From Linnemannia hyalina (lineage: Eukaryota > Mortierellomycota > Mortierellomycetes > Mortierellales > Mortierellaceae), in contig JAHRHY010000013.1 of NCBI GenBank assembly GCA_019671135.1, forward strand, positions 1,785,690-1,849,689: 64,000 bases of DNA, in the 5' to 3' direction. The notes beneath the pieces were generated by a model. That model was not told the origin of the DNA. It did no database searches and worked only from the letters and a program-made list of their open reading frames with translations. The number at the start of each line of letters is the position of its first letter. Positions within the stretch are counted from its first letter, which is position 1. Both the position numbers and the translations under genes were made by a program. Positions 18,513 through 28,317 of the stretch are shown in pieces.

Positions 18513-20240
18513 CTAGAGAGTGCAGGGTGACGACCTGTCGATGTTTGGTGTCGGTGGCGTACAGTAGATGATCGTAAGCTCATTTCGACCGCCAGCTCCT
18601 CGAAAACCGTTCAAAACCGGGCTCAACATTGGTCGCGGATCGGTCTCCAGGTAAGAGGACTGGAATTTTGTGCTGCCCTTGTCGCTCAGAACCTGGGCTT
18701 CGTCCACGACCAGCCTCAACTTGGACTCGCTTGAGAAATTGGGATAGGCATGAGCAGCAAGACTCTCTCGCACTGAAAGAAGTTCCTGTCGGACGATGGG
18801 CCTCAATGCCGACTCGAATATCGTAAGTCCTTCCAGCTTGTCATAGAGTATCGAAAACAATCCCGAGAACACGTCTTGGAACATGTGAGGACAGACCTGG
18901 AGTAAGGCCCAGCTTGCGCTCGAAAACGTCTGGCGGCAATCGGGGACTCGCAGACAGTATTTGAGGACCAAGAGTCGGGAGAGGAAAAGCAACAGGGTCA
19001 TGTTCCTTGCAAAGGCAGTATTCTGTCCTGGACCTTGTTCCTCCATTGTTTTGGTGTCAATGAAATCGGCAAGTTGGCTGAGATCGCTCGATCCAAGATC
19101 ACTCTTTGCCGCGTTGAAGTAGAACCCCCATTGAAGACAGAGCATCTCTATCACGGAACGAGTTTTCCCACATCCACTGTATTACAGAAAGAAGAAACAA
19201 ACATGTTAGACGATGCAATAGGCAGCACGGAGATGGTCATATGCGATACATAGTTGGAAACTCACCTAACACCAAATACAGGAAGGTCTTGTGATTGCAT
19301 GCCTTCCAGTCTTTCTAGTAGCACGTTCGATCTAAATTTTTCGGGGACAGCGTCGCTGGTGTTGGACGGAGGGGCTGGTAAATCCAAGAAAAGGAGACTC
19401 GGCCTTGATTCCACGTTTTCGATGACGCCTCGCCGTAGGACTTTGGGTAGCCCCTTAATACCGGCTGTGGTGATAGGCAAGGACTTTTCTCCTCTCACGT
19501 AAGCGTCCAGAAAGAGAGTGGTGGGCGAGCCAAGCGCGAAAAACTTGTTCTCTATTTTGTTGATGTCGACCTTGAGATCACCTGTTGAGAGATGAACCAG
19601 TTAGATAGCGAAGCAATCTGACCCTGAGATCACCTGTTCGAGAGAACCAGTTAGACAACGAAGCAATCATAAAAAACAGGGAAGAGTATAAGAAGCGAGG
19701 TTGACTGAACTTACCAGACAACGGTGTGCTAGGACGAGAACCGTCCGAAAGAGAGCCAGGAAGGGGAGTCAAGGATCGAGAAGGGACAGGTGCATGGACT
19801 ATGTTGGTGCAAATGGATGCGTGCTTCAAGTTAGTGCATGGACAAGAGTTGAAGATGCAAACAGCAAATCACAAAAGCAATGAACGCGTGTGAGCATTAC
19901 CATGAGGAGGGCGCTGGACGATGACATGTATGGTGTTCTTGGGCGGCTTGTCTGGAAAGACCTCTAACAAGCCACGCGTCGCTCTGAGTTTCTTCTTGTC
20001 TTTGTTGTTGACATTGTCAAGCACAATGGGGATCTCGTCGTCGTCGTCATCGTCAGGGATGGAGACACTCCAGAGCGTGAGGGACTTGGCAACAATGTCG
20101 TCAAAGTCAGGACTCTGCTTGGCCTTGATGAGGTCCTTGAGGCCATCAACTGTCTTGTTTGAGTCAATCTCGATCGAAAACGCGTTAGAAGTCGACTCTC
20201 CATCGACAAGACAGAACAGGGTCAGAGGGTTGTCAGTCAT
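18513..20240 (-). CDS. Crinkler protein: ubiquitin-like header plus P-loop ATPase (probably C-truncated)
   Basis: Four exons on the minus strand keep one frame: 20240-19901, 19798-19715, 19581-19266, 19176-18513 (467 residues). Introns are 102, 133 and 89 bp with GTAATG, GTAAGT and GTGAGT donors. Residues 1-113 are the CRN header (LFCLVDGES, LTLWSVSIPDDDDDDE, NTIHVIVQRPP). A short Ser/Pro linker follows. Residues ~143-246 lead to a Walker A motif G-V-S-G-C-G-K-T (about 245-252, created across the last splice junction). Walker B is LVVDEAQ (Asp/Glu near 405-406). This header plus P-loop NTPase architecture is a known class of eukaryotic CRN-type effectors, in which the NTPase usually precedes a nuclease or kinase-like toxin module. 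Here the frame ends soon after NELTIIYC with an unrelated 15-residue tail, so the ATPase C-half and any toxin module are missing. The second intron carries a duplicated acceptor region. Confidence 0.8.
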
Positions 20241-20830
20241 GGTGTTGCGAAGCATCAAGTGAAGAGGAGGGTGAGGGAAGGGAGATGAGTGAAGGAAGGT
20301 GAAGGATGTAGGGAAGGCGAAGGGTAAAAGAAAGAAAAAGAGAAAAGGATGCAAGCTGTGGGTTTAAAAGGAAAAGAAAGAAGAAAGGCGAAGGACGAAG
20401 AAAGGGCGTGGGAGCGGTGGCAAAGGCGATGAGGGCGTGGGAATGGTGGTAAAAAGAAAGGATTTGGGAGTGATGAGAATGTGAAACAAAGGGAAGCAAA
20501 GTCGAAGAGAGAGCGTGGGAGTGGTGGCAAAGGTAATGGAGGCGAAAGAAACAAGGCGAAAAAAAAGGGGAAAAGACGATAAGAAAAGACGTGGGAGGGT
20601 GGCACAGCAAAGAGATGTGGGAAAAGTGGAAATGGAAGGGCGTGGGAGTGACAAAGAAAGGAATCAAGTGATGGCAAGAAGAGGCATGGGGTGGTGGTAG
20701 AGGTGAAGAAGGTGTAGGAATTGTGGCAAAAAGGAGAGGAAAAACGGCAAGGAAATACATTATGGTGACGTCACTTACTTGCGCGGTATTTTGCCACCAC
20801 TCCCACGCCCTTTCATCTCTTCCACAGCAA
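20241..20830. repeat. Upstream region of CRN-ATPase gene with dispersed GTGGGAGTGGTGGCAAA motif
   Basis: A purine-rich plus strand with at least six imperfect copies of CGTGGGAGTGGTGGCAAA between about 20405 and 20730 and one inverted copy near 20795 (TTTTGCCACCACTCCCACG). It lies in the 5' region of the CRN gene. Minus-strand ORFs here are low complexity and not credible. Confidence 0.6.
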
Positions 20831-21902
20831 CCTCATCCTCACTCCCATGTCGTGAATTGGCACCCATTTAATTCACATCCCTTGCACCACCAACCAACAC
20901 CCTCTTATTGCACGCCCTCTTATTGCACCCTTTTTCTGATTTCTTTATTTACAAGAGTCAATTCTTCGCGCCTCCCTTTTCTTTCACGCGCCTTATTTCT
21001 TCTACACCTTTTACCTTCTATATTCCCTTCTTTTTTCTACGATCCCGAGTCAACGCCAAGTTGCTCTCTTTGTGTTCTTCTTATTTTCTTTACCTTTATT
21101 GTTGATGAACTATCCCCGCCTTTTTTCTTTCTTCTCCCTTCGTATCCACTTTATCGAAAGTGTCATCTATGTATGTTCACCACCCTAGGTTCACCTACAC
21201 TCCTATTCACCAACCTCCGCTCTTTCTTGTTGATGAACAACCCGGTTCCCAACGGATAGGATGTCCAGCCCCGAGTCATTGTGTTACTCTCTCTTTTTAC
21301 ATGTTCATCTGTAGTCTTTCTTATTCAGTTGTTGTTGCAGTAGTAGTGTAGCCAGATAGTATAAAAGGACACCTAGAAGGGACGATAGAACAGTATCTTC
21401 CCCCTGTCATCTATTACGTTCTTCTAGGTAAGCCTCCCTCCCCTTTCCTTTCCACCACAAGCATTGTTCTCCCCACTCCAACAACTCACTGAATAAATAT
21501 CTTCCCCCTGTCATCTATTACGTTCTTCTAGTACGAACCCTTTAGGTTGAGAACCTCTACCCTGCGCCGAAGATCCGCATTCATACCTGTCGTTACAGTG
21601 ATCTAGTTGAGATCACTCCCTCTTCCTCCCCCCTCTTTGCCAGTCTAGTTGAGACTGTGTGGTACCTCCTGCAGAAGTTGCTCGAGTTCTCCACACCCAC
21701 GCCTATTTCATCGCTACATCTATACCCCACCCTCTTTTCGTCACCCACCACACTCATCGTCATCCTTCTCTTTCCCTTTCTTATCATTCTCTTCCTCTTT
21801 GTTGTCTCTTACTCTCTCCATCACCCTTCTCTTTGTTCTCTCTTTGTTTATCGCTTCATCCTTCCCTCTTCTTACTTCTTACCTACACACACGCACACAC
21901 AC

Positions 21903-21946
<44 letters not shown>

Positions 21947-22497
21947 GCACACCATTTTCTCATTTCTCAGACACACTTCTTTTTCTCACGCAAACACACA
22001 CTCTTATTTCTTTACATTACGTCTGGTCATCCTTCCTTTTGTACTGTGTTTATCCACAAGTTGCTTCCCTTTCAACGCAAGGTAAATTGTAGATGTATGC
22101 TACGCTTGCCTCCGCATCTTTTTTGTCTACTCTCTCCGCCCCCTGGCTTTCATTGTTTTTTACAAAGTGATGAAGAGATCTCAGGGTCGCAGAGGAACGG
22201 GTTAGTATCGCGGTTATTGCACGAACTTTGGCACGTATCCTGGATACCGGCCTCATGCCCTGCAGTGATCCTGTTCCAGTGCTCAATTGCGTTGCTGAAA
22301 CACGGGACAAATGCGACTGGCAAGACGAGAACATGTAACATTTTTTGGGTTTATTTATAATCGGCATTGAATTCTGTTGACTAACATCCTCATCTGTACC
22401 TTGCGGAGTTGTTGTCTAGGACCATTCATAGGATTCTCTTAAAGTCACAAGCTCGGCCTTCCCTTCGGAGTAATTCACTCCCCTCAGTTCCAGTGCA
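20831..22497. other. Pyrimidine-rich region with LTR-like promoter block and microsatellites
   Basis: No credible gene. A block at about 21240-21660 looks like a degenerate LTR or promoter: GTATAAAAGG at 21358, a 33-bp direct duplication starting ATCTTCCCCCTGTCATC (21393 and 21499), and two GTCTAGTTGAGA-type words. (CA)n/(CT)n microsatellites lie at 21890-21948. A small possible upstream exon of the next gene (ATGAAGAGATCTCAGG near 22169, GTTAGT donor) was noted but not proven. Confidence 0.5.
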
Positions 22498-24479
22498 ATG
22501 TCCAAATCCCAACAAGATCGGCGGCGGGTGGGAGCTGCTGAATGGCAGTCGGAATTCGATGCGAACAGAAAAGGAGCAGGGTATTTTCTTTCTCAAACTG
22601 GACGGCTATGTTTTGAACCAACCGGATACATTGCATCTCGCGCCTTGGAGGAAAATCGCGCTTCAAGACTTATTCAAGAATGGGACCGGTGGATACGAGA
22701 TTTGAAGAGCAGTACATATTCCTTTGTTCGAGAGGCCGCAACTGCCACACGTCCGCTCACCATTGAGGATCTGGACCAATACTACCGGAATCGAATAGTT
22801 GTACAGCGCGATATGGTTGTTCTTGAGAACTCTTCAAACAGCTTGCGGATGGAGATCAAGAGCTATATTTACGTTTGCAGGAACTTCGACGTAAGCTTAA
22901 AGGATTGTTTTGACCGTTCGAGAGGTCAAGGCGCGCTGTTAGGGAATTTTTTTGCTAACTATGATATGTCCACATTGTATAATATAGAGAACCAACGATC
23001 GTCTATACCAACAGTATCAAAATCAACATCGGTCTCGTCCACACCATCCGCCAGTCAGGACCTTACCACTGCGCCCAGAGGTATGGACAGCACTGTCTCA
23101 CAGGTGCCGACTGATGATCGCACAGCCTCAAATATCCTTCCAAAGCGGTCAAGCACACAGCAGAAGAGGAAAGCTTCCGTGTATTTATTGAACCTCAAAC
23201 CTCCGGCTTTTCCTCCACCCAATTCTCCATCAGGATCAAGCATTCATTCTGCCTTCGACAGTTTCAGGGAAAAAAGCAAAGCCCTAGCAGGAGCTGGCTC
23301 ACTTGATTTTGCCACGCATAAAGCAGAAGCTCTGTAAGTTGTGCTATTGCATTTGCATTTTGAAATCCCTCAAGGCTGTTTTAATATGCTGTATTGACCT
23401 TAGGCCCTTGCTTTGCAGTGCGTTGAACGGTATTTGGTTTGTTGGCAAGGCGACACTGGAGTGTTTGGATGCAAAAGAGGTCCATAGGGCCATGGGCAAG
23501 GAGTACCGTATACCAGATTACCCGGAAATTGGAGCATTAACGCCTCAAGTTGAGGAGATCCTCCAGTTTGGAACTGAACAGGAGATTTCGGAGGCGATTG
23601 ATGAGCTGTGTGCTGCAGATATACCATGGACAGTCAGAAGGGCGCTTAAAGTTTGGAGGCAGCTGTAAGTGAAAAAATGACTGGCTCTATGGACACCAAG
23701 GTCATTCGTACGCTTCCTGACTAATTTTTGTTTATGTCTTTTTTCAGTTTAGACACACTTCCGAACGAGCCTAGACGGGACCTGCAGGATGGAGAGCACA
23801 CTTTTGTGAATCGAGTGTTGCAGCCATTTTTGTCGGTGACGTTTTCTGCTCGAGGCAACAAGGTGTTGAGGGGGGATATTGAGCACGACCCTGCCAGCGA
23901 GGATAAGGGGGATCACAAGCACGGTGTTCGCAGCGATTTTTTCGTTGTTTTGCCTATTCCTCGCTTGGACATGTCCTTTGTGAGCCTGGTTGGTGAGGTG
24001 AAGCCTCCTGAGAAGACACAGTCGGCACAGTCGGAACTGAAGGATCAATGGAAGTTGTTTCGTATGATGAAAAGTGAGATTGACTCTCAGATCAAAAAGG
24101 GTATACAGGATCCGGTTGTCTGGGGATGCCAGGTCTTTGGATATGATATAGCATTTTATGTGATGGATCAACGGATATCACTCATTAACTGTCTCATGAA
24201 AATGTTTGCGGGCACGTTACCCAAGTCTGTTGAGGATGTCTCAGGGGTTGGTCGAATAATCTCCGCTTTCTTTTACATAGAGGTGAGTGAGGAACAAATC
24301 AACCGTATGTGCATGTATTGAAACAAAACTGCACACTAATTGTCCATTTGATCTTTGGCTTGTAGAGCTGTATCACCAAGCGAGGACAAGTGCTCGAGAG
24401 ATCTCCTATCTATTCCCCTCCTCCCGATCCACAGTGTCATACCCAACCAAATCAAATAACGCCAAAGAAGCACAGGAAT
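22498..24479 (+). CDS. PD-(D/E)XK nuclease-like protein of the CRN effector-associated type; stop codon displaced by LINE
   Basis: Four exons in one frame: 22498-23333, 23419-23664, 23748-24282, 24366-24479; introns 85, 83 and 83 bp, all GT-AG. The first ATG after an in-frame TAA is at 22498. About 577 residues: N-terminal helical region, a Ser/Thr/Pro-rich middle (~190-270), then a C-terminal domain in which RSDFFVVLP (Asp ~424) and VGEVKPPE (Glu ~444, Lys ~446) fit the D...E-x-K core of the restriction-endonuclease fold, followed by FYVMD. Such domains occur in Mucoromycota both alone and as CRN C-termini. No CRN header exon was found upstream. The last exon runs into the poly-T side of the LINE at 24479, so the protein gains ~22 unrelated residues (poly-Phe) before a new stop at 24546; the original TAA is preserved in the target duplication at 29902-29904. 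Confidence 0.7.
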
Positions 24480-24534
24480 TTTTTTTTTTTTTTTTTTTTT
24501 TTTTTTGGAGGGAAAAGAGAGGATTTATTGTGGC

Positions 24535-27500
24535 TTAAACAGCCTTGATAGAGTTATTTTGTGCTATGGTTTTGGTGATTTCGCGAAGTATGGTGTGGAT
24601 GATATCGCTACTAGATTGAGTGTGTTGATGAAGAAAAAGAACGGTGTTGGCGGATGAAATACCAATGAGGCAACCAGCCAGCAATTGTGGGATAGTGATG
24701 TTAAATTGGGGTTTGATATCAAAGGTTGGAGGATGGAAAGACAAGACCTTATCAAGGTCATCATCTGACCAAAGTGGTTTGGATGTGTGTTCCTTGAGGA
24801 TTGTTTGCCAAGCAATGTATTTAGGAGCGCACTGAAAGATGTGATGCGCCTTGTCCTCACGTCGCTCACGACATCCGGCCATGTTACAATGAGGATCCTG
24901 CTTCCAGATTTTTTGACGTAGAGTTCCGCAAGGAAGCCAATCCCTTTTAAATCTCCACCACGTGGTCCTGGCCCGGTGTGGTATTTTAGCGCTCCAGAAT
25001 TGGCGCCACTGTTTCGAGGTTCCCGTCTCTGGTTGGGTTGAGGAGTTTGGGTTTAGTGGTGTGTCTTGCCTCAAAAAGGCTCGAAGGTGTTTGTTCGTGG
25101 CCGATTCCAGAGTGATGGGATTACTGTCGTTTGGGATCAAGACAGATGAGAGGATATGCTGTGCCAATGTATCATCCTGCGTGATCTTGGGTGGGTTCGA
25201 GAGTGCTTGCTGCATACTGTGGCGCATTCGACGACGTTCTTGGTAGGCCTGGATCCCTAGTTCCACTTGAGCAAGGCGGAGCTTGGGGGAAAGGTGTGTT
25301 TTTCTGACCAGTTGGAGGAGCCCATTGTTGTCAGGAGAAAACTGAAAGAGCTCTTCCACTCGGAGTCTGAGGGTCTTGATGGTGGTATCTGTCGTTTCAA
25401 ACCACCATTCGATTGGTGAGGAGGCAAGTGTTACAGAGTCCGGCAAGGGATCAGCAAGGGCCAGTGCTTTGAGGGAAGGGAGGAGGGACGCCGCAGATAC
25501 CAATCGTTGCAGACCGGGAAACCCTGCCAATAAGGATCTGTACTGTCCGTCCAGGGGTGCTAGGAGGAAGGCAAGGCGGTGAGACGTTTTGGTCCTCCAT
25601 CGGATGATATCAAGAATGATGTCCTTACCCCAAGAGACATTAGTGGAGAGAGCATTGCGGATATGCTTAAGTTGGAAAACATGGCATTGAGTAGCTGGGT
25701 CAATAACGCCTAGGCCACCCTTGTCCCTTGGAGTAGTGATCACCTCCCATGATGGCCTTGGTTTAAAGGGGCATACGAATTTGGTGACTGCAGCCTTCAC
25801 CTTTCGCAAAAAGTCGAGCGGGGGGTTGACAATCCAGGATAGGTGCCAAAGTTTGGAGAGGATAAGAGAGTTGATGATGGTGGCTCGGCCCAGGACGGAG
25901 AGGGATCGGGAAGAGTGTATGGTTATGGCTGATTGTATCTTCTTCAGAGTCTTGTCCCAGAAGTCTTTTTCCTGATCGCGGTTGAAAAAGATAGGGAATC
26001 CAAGGTAGATCAAAGCATCGGCGGAGTTGTAGTCATGCCATCGCACGTCCAAATGTTCCAGGTGGGTCTGCAATTCTTTGGAGTAAGAGGGGGCCATAGG
26101 AAAGGCCACAGTTTTGGACAGGTTGACTTTGGCATTGGATGCGCGGCCATAGGTCCGTAGGGTATCCTCCAATGCTGACCATTCGGTTGTGGAGGAGATG
26201 AGAGTCATGAGGTCGTCTGCATAGGCGCTGAGCTTGATGGGATCCGTGCGACCAGGGATTTCAATACCGTGAATAGCCGGGGATCGTTCGATAGAGGCAA
26301 GCAACGGTTCAAAGGCTAAGTTGAAGAGGAGGGGAGATAGTGGGTCACCCTGGCGAAGTCCTCTTGATTGTGGGAAGGTGTCTGACACAAAGCCGTTGAT
26401 ATTGAGTGCAATCCTGGTAGAGAAGAAAAGTTGAATAATCGACTCCGTAAGGCATGATGGAAATCCAAGTCGTTTCAAGACCTGTTGAAGATAGGTAGGA
26501 TGCACACGGTCGTATGCTTTTTCCTGATCCAGTAGTACGCCAATATGTCTTGTCCTTCTTGCCTTGCAGTAATCTCGGAGTGTTGAGAGCACTAAGCCAT
26601 TGTCTGCTATATGTCGTCCTGCCGTGAATCCTGTTTGGTGCGATTCTGTCAGCTTGGTCATGTACGGTTGAATCCGTAGGGTAAGGATTTTGGTGAAGAG
26701 TTTGGCATCCGAGTTAATGAGTGAAAGAGGTCTCCAGTTTGCCAGTTTTGTCGCATCGCCCTTCTTGAAGAGGAGGATCATCACTGTCTCTTGCCAGGAT
26801 GTGGGGAAAGAGGCAAGTGTCAGCGCATCGTTGATAATTGCGGTGAATAGTTCCTTGATCCAGGGTATGAGGAGGATGTATCGATAGAGCTCAAAGGGTA
26901 AGCCGTCCTTGCCTGGGGCCTTATTAAGGGGCGTCCTGCTCACAACGTGGTCTAACTCATCAGATGTGATAGTCCCTTCGAGTCTGGCGCGATCCTGGTC
27001 AGATAGGGTTGCATGTGGGGGGATGGCATCCAGTAGTCGGTTAGTTGCATTCTGGTCGGAGGGGTCGCAGGAGTATAGGCGCGAGTAAAAGTCTGTTGCT
27101 ACTTCCAGACGTTCATTGGTTGAGGTTGTCAAGGCATCGGTGGCAGGATTGTGTAGGTGTGGGACGAGTCGTTTTTTGTTGCGTTGAGAGATGGCTCGGA
27201 AGAAGTAGGCGGTGTTGCCTTCTCCTTTTTCACGCCATAAGGTTCCCGACCGGAGGGCATAGGCATCCAGTTCTTCCGATGTATGTTGTTGAAGAGATGT
27301 TTCCAAAGCTTCCAGATCCTGAATGATTGCGTCCTTAGTTACACCGGTTGCAAGGGGGAGCTGGGCTAGTTTGTTTTGGCGTTGTATGTTGAGGTCTCTT
27401 AGGGCGGATTGTCGATCCTGTTTCCTTTTGATGGAGGCTGAGATGCAGAAACGTTTGATTTCCATCTTGACCCTGTCCCAGTGTTGGATCTTGCTTTGGT

Positions 27501-28317
27501 GAGGACGGGGTAAGGAGAAGGTCGCCAGGTGGTCGGTGAGATTCTTGATAAAGTCGCAGTTGTTGAGGAGCTGGGTATTCATTCGCCATATCCCTCGACC
27601 TGTCATGGGGGCGGAGGCGGGGGAGAGTGTCAGTAGTAGCATGTCGTGATCCGAGAAAGGAGATGCGCAGAGTTGCTCAGATTTAGATACCTGTGAGAGG
27701 AATTGGATAGAGGAGAAAATGTAATCAATGGTATGGCGGACTTTGTTTCCTGCAGGGGTGCAGGTGGGCTTGGGGTTGGTATGAAGTGGGGTGATGCAGT
27801 CTACAAGATGAGTATCAACCCAGTCCTGAAACAGGGGATGAGGACGAGGGTGAGTGTAATGTATGTAGTTAAGATCGCCTAAAAGAAAGGCCTTTGGGGG
27901 AGGGGAGAGAAAGAAAGGGAGGGAGAGACAGTTCAGCATGAATAGCCTTCGTGCTGTCCTGTTGGCTGGGGCATACATAACACAGAATGTGGCCATAAAA
28001 GAAGAAGATGAAGAGGTGACGGTGGTAATAATAATCCTTCCTTGTTCTGCGTAAGAGGTGTTAGAGAAGGAGAGGTCAGGATTGCGAAGAAGGAGTGCAC
28101 AGTGGGGGGACCAAACAGAGCTGTGAGTGTTGAGATATTGGTTGTAATTGATCTGATCAGCAGTGGTTGGCGATGTTGGTAGGTTGATTTCCTGAAGGGC
28201 CATTATGTCAAAATCCGTTTGTCGAAGCCAGGTGAAGAAATGAGGTGGACCGGTAGCATTGTTGTTTTGAAGGTGCTGCTTACGTAGACCTCGCACGTTC
28301 AAGCTTGCGATCCGCAT
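24535..28317 (-). CDS. LINE ORF2: APE endonuclease, reverse transcriptase, zf-RVT
   Basis: 1260 residues with no lesion. N-terminal apurinic-type endonuclease starting MRIASLNVRGLRK, with ALQEINLP (catalytic Glu), LLGDLNYIH and SDHDMLLL (Ser-Asp-His). RT begins about residue 470 with APGKDGLPFELYR, LLDQEKAYDRV, RGLRQGDPLSPLLF and catalytic AYADD (about 26210-26230). The C-terminal region holds IPHRARTTWWRFKRDWLPCGTLR and a Cys/His cluster CNMAGCRERREDKAHHIFQC, the zf-RVT type seen in L1-like elements of plants and other eukaryotes. There is no RNase H domain, unlike fungal Tad elements. The start codon overlaps the ORF1 stop in TAATG, which suggests termination-reinitiation. Confidence 0.95.
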   Translation of the reverse strand: MRIASLNVRGLRKQHLQNNNATGPPHFFTWLRQTDFDIMALQEINLPTSPTTADQINYNQYLNTHSSVWSPHCALLLRNPDLSFSNTSYAEQGRIIITTVTSSSSSFMATFCVMYAPANRTARRLFMLNCLSLPFFLSPPPKAFLLGDLNYIHYTHPRPHPLFQDWVDTHLVDCITPLHTNPKPTCTPAGNKVRHTIDYIFSSIQFLSQVSKSEQLCASPFSDHDMLLLTLSPASAPMTGRGIWRMNTQLLNNCDFIKNLTDHLATFSLPRPHQSKIQHWDRVKMEIKRFCISASIKRKQDRQSALRDLNIQRQNKLAQLPLATGVTKDAIIQDLEALETSLQQHTSEELDAYALRSGTLWREKGEGNTAYFFRAISQRNKKRLVPHLHNPATDALTTSTNERLEVATDFYSRLYSCDPSDQNATNRLLDAIPPHATLSDQDRARLEGTITSDELDHVVSRTPLNKAPGKDGLPFELYRYILLIPWIKELFTAIINDALTLASFPTSWQETVMILLFKKGDATKLANWRPLSLINSDAKLFTKILTLRIQPYMTKLTESHQTGFTAGRHIADNGLVLSTLRDYCKARRTRHIGVLLDQEKAYDRVHPTYLQQVLKRLGFPSCLTESIIQLFFSTRIALNINGFVSDTFPQSRGLRQGDPLSPLLFNLAFEPLLASIERSPAIHGIEIPGRTDPIKLSAYADDLMTLISSTTEWSALEDTLRTYGRASNAKVNLSKTVAFPMAPSYSKELQTHLEHLDVRWHDYNSADALIYLGFPIFFNRDQEKDFWDKTLKKIQSAITIHSSRSLSVLGRATIINSLILSKLWHLSWIVNPPLDFLRKVKAAVTKFVCPFKPRPSWEVITTPRDKGGLGVIDPATQCHVFQLKHIRNALSTNVSWGKDIILDIIRWRTKTSHRLAFLLAPLDGQYRSLLAGFPGLQRLVSAASLLPSLKALALADPLPDSVTLASSPIEWWFETTDTTIKTLRLRVEELFQFSPDNNGLLQLVRKTHLSPKLRLAQVELGIQAYQERRRMRHSMQQALSNPPKITQDDTLAQHILSSVLIPNDSNPITLESATNKHLRAFLRQDTPLNPNSSTQPETGTSKQWRQFWSAKIPHRARTTWWRFKRDWLPCGTLRQKIWKQDPHCNMAGCRERREDKAHHIFQCAPKYIAWQTILKEHTSKPLWSDDDLDKVLSFHPPTFDIKPQFNITIPQLLAGCLIGISSANTVLFLHQHTQSSSDIIHTILREITKTIAQNNSIKAV

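Noticed and set aside
20233..20760. 175-residue Pro/Ser/His-rich minus-strand ORF
   Set aside because: Low-complexity complement of the purine-rich repeated upstream region; CRN gene starts inside it in a real frame.
24287..24538. Separate 83-residue gene ending in poly-Phe
   Set aside because: Out of frame with the real last exon of the nuclease-like gene; formed by the LINE poly-T.
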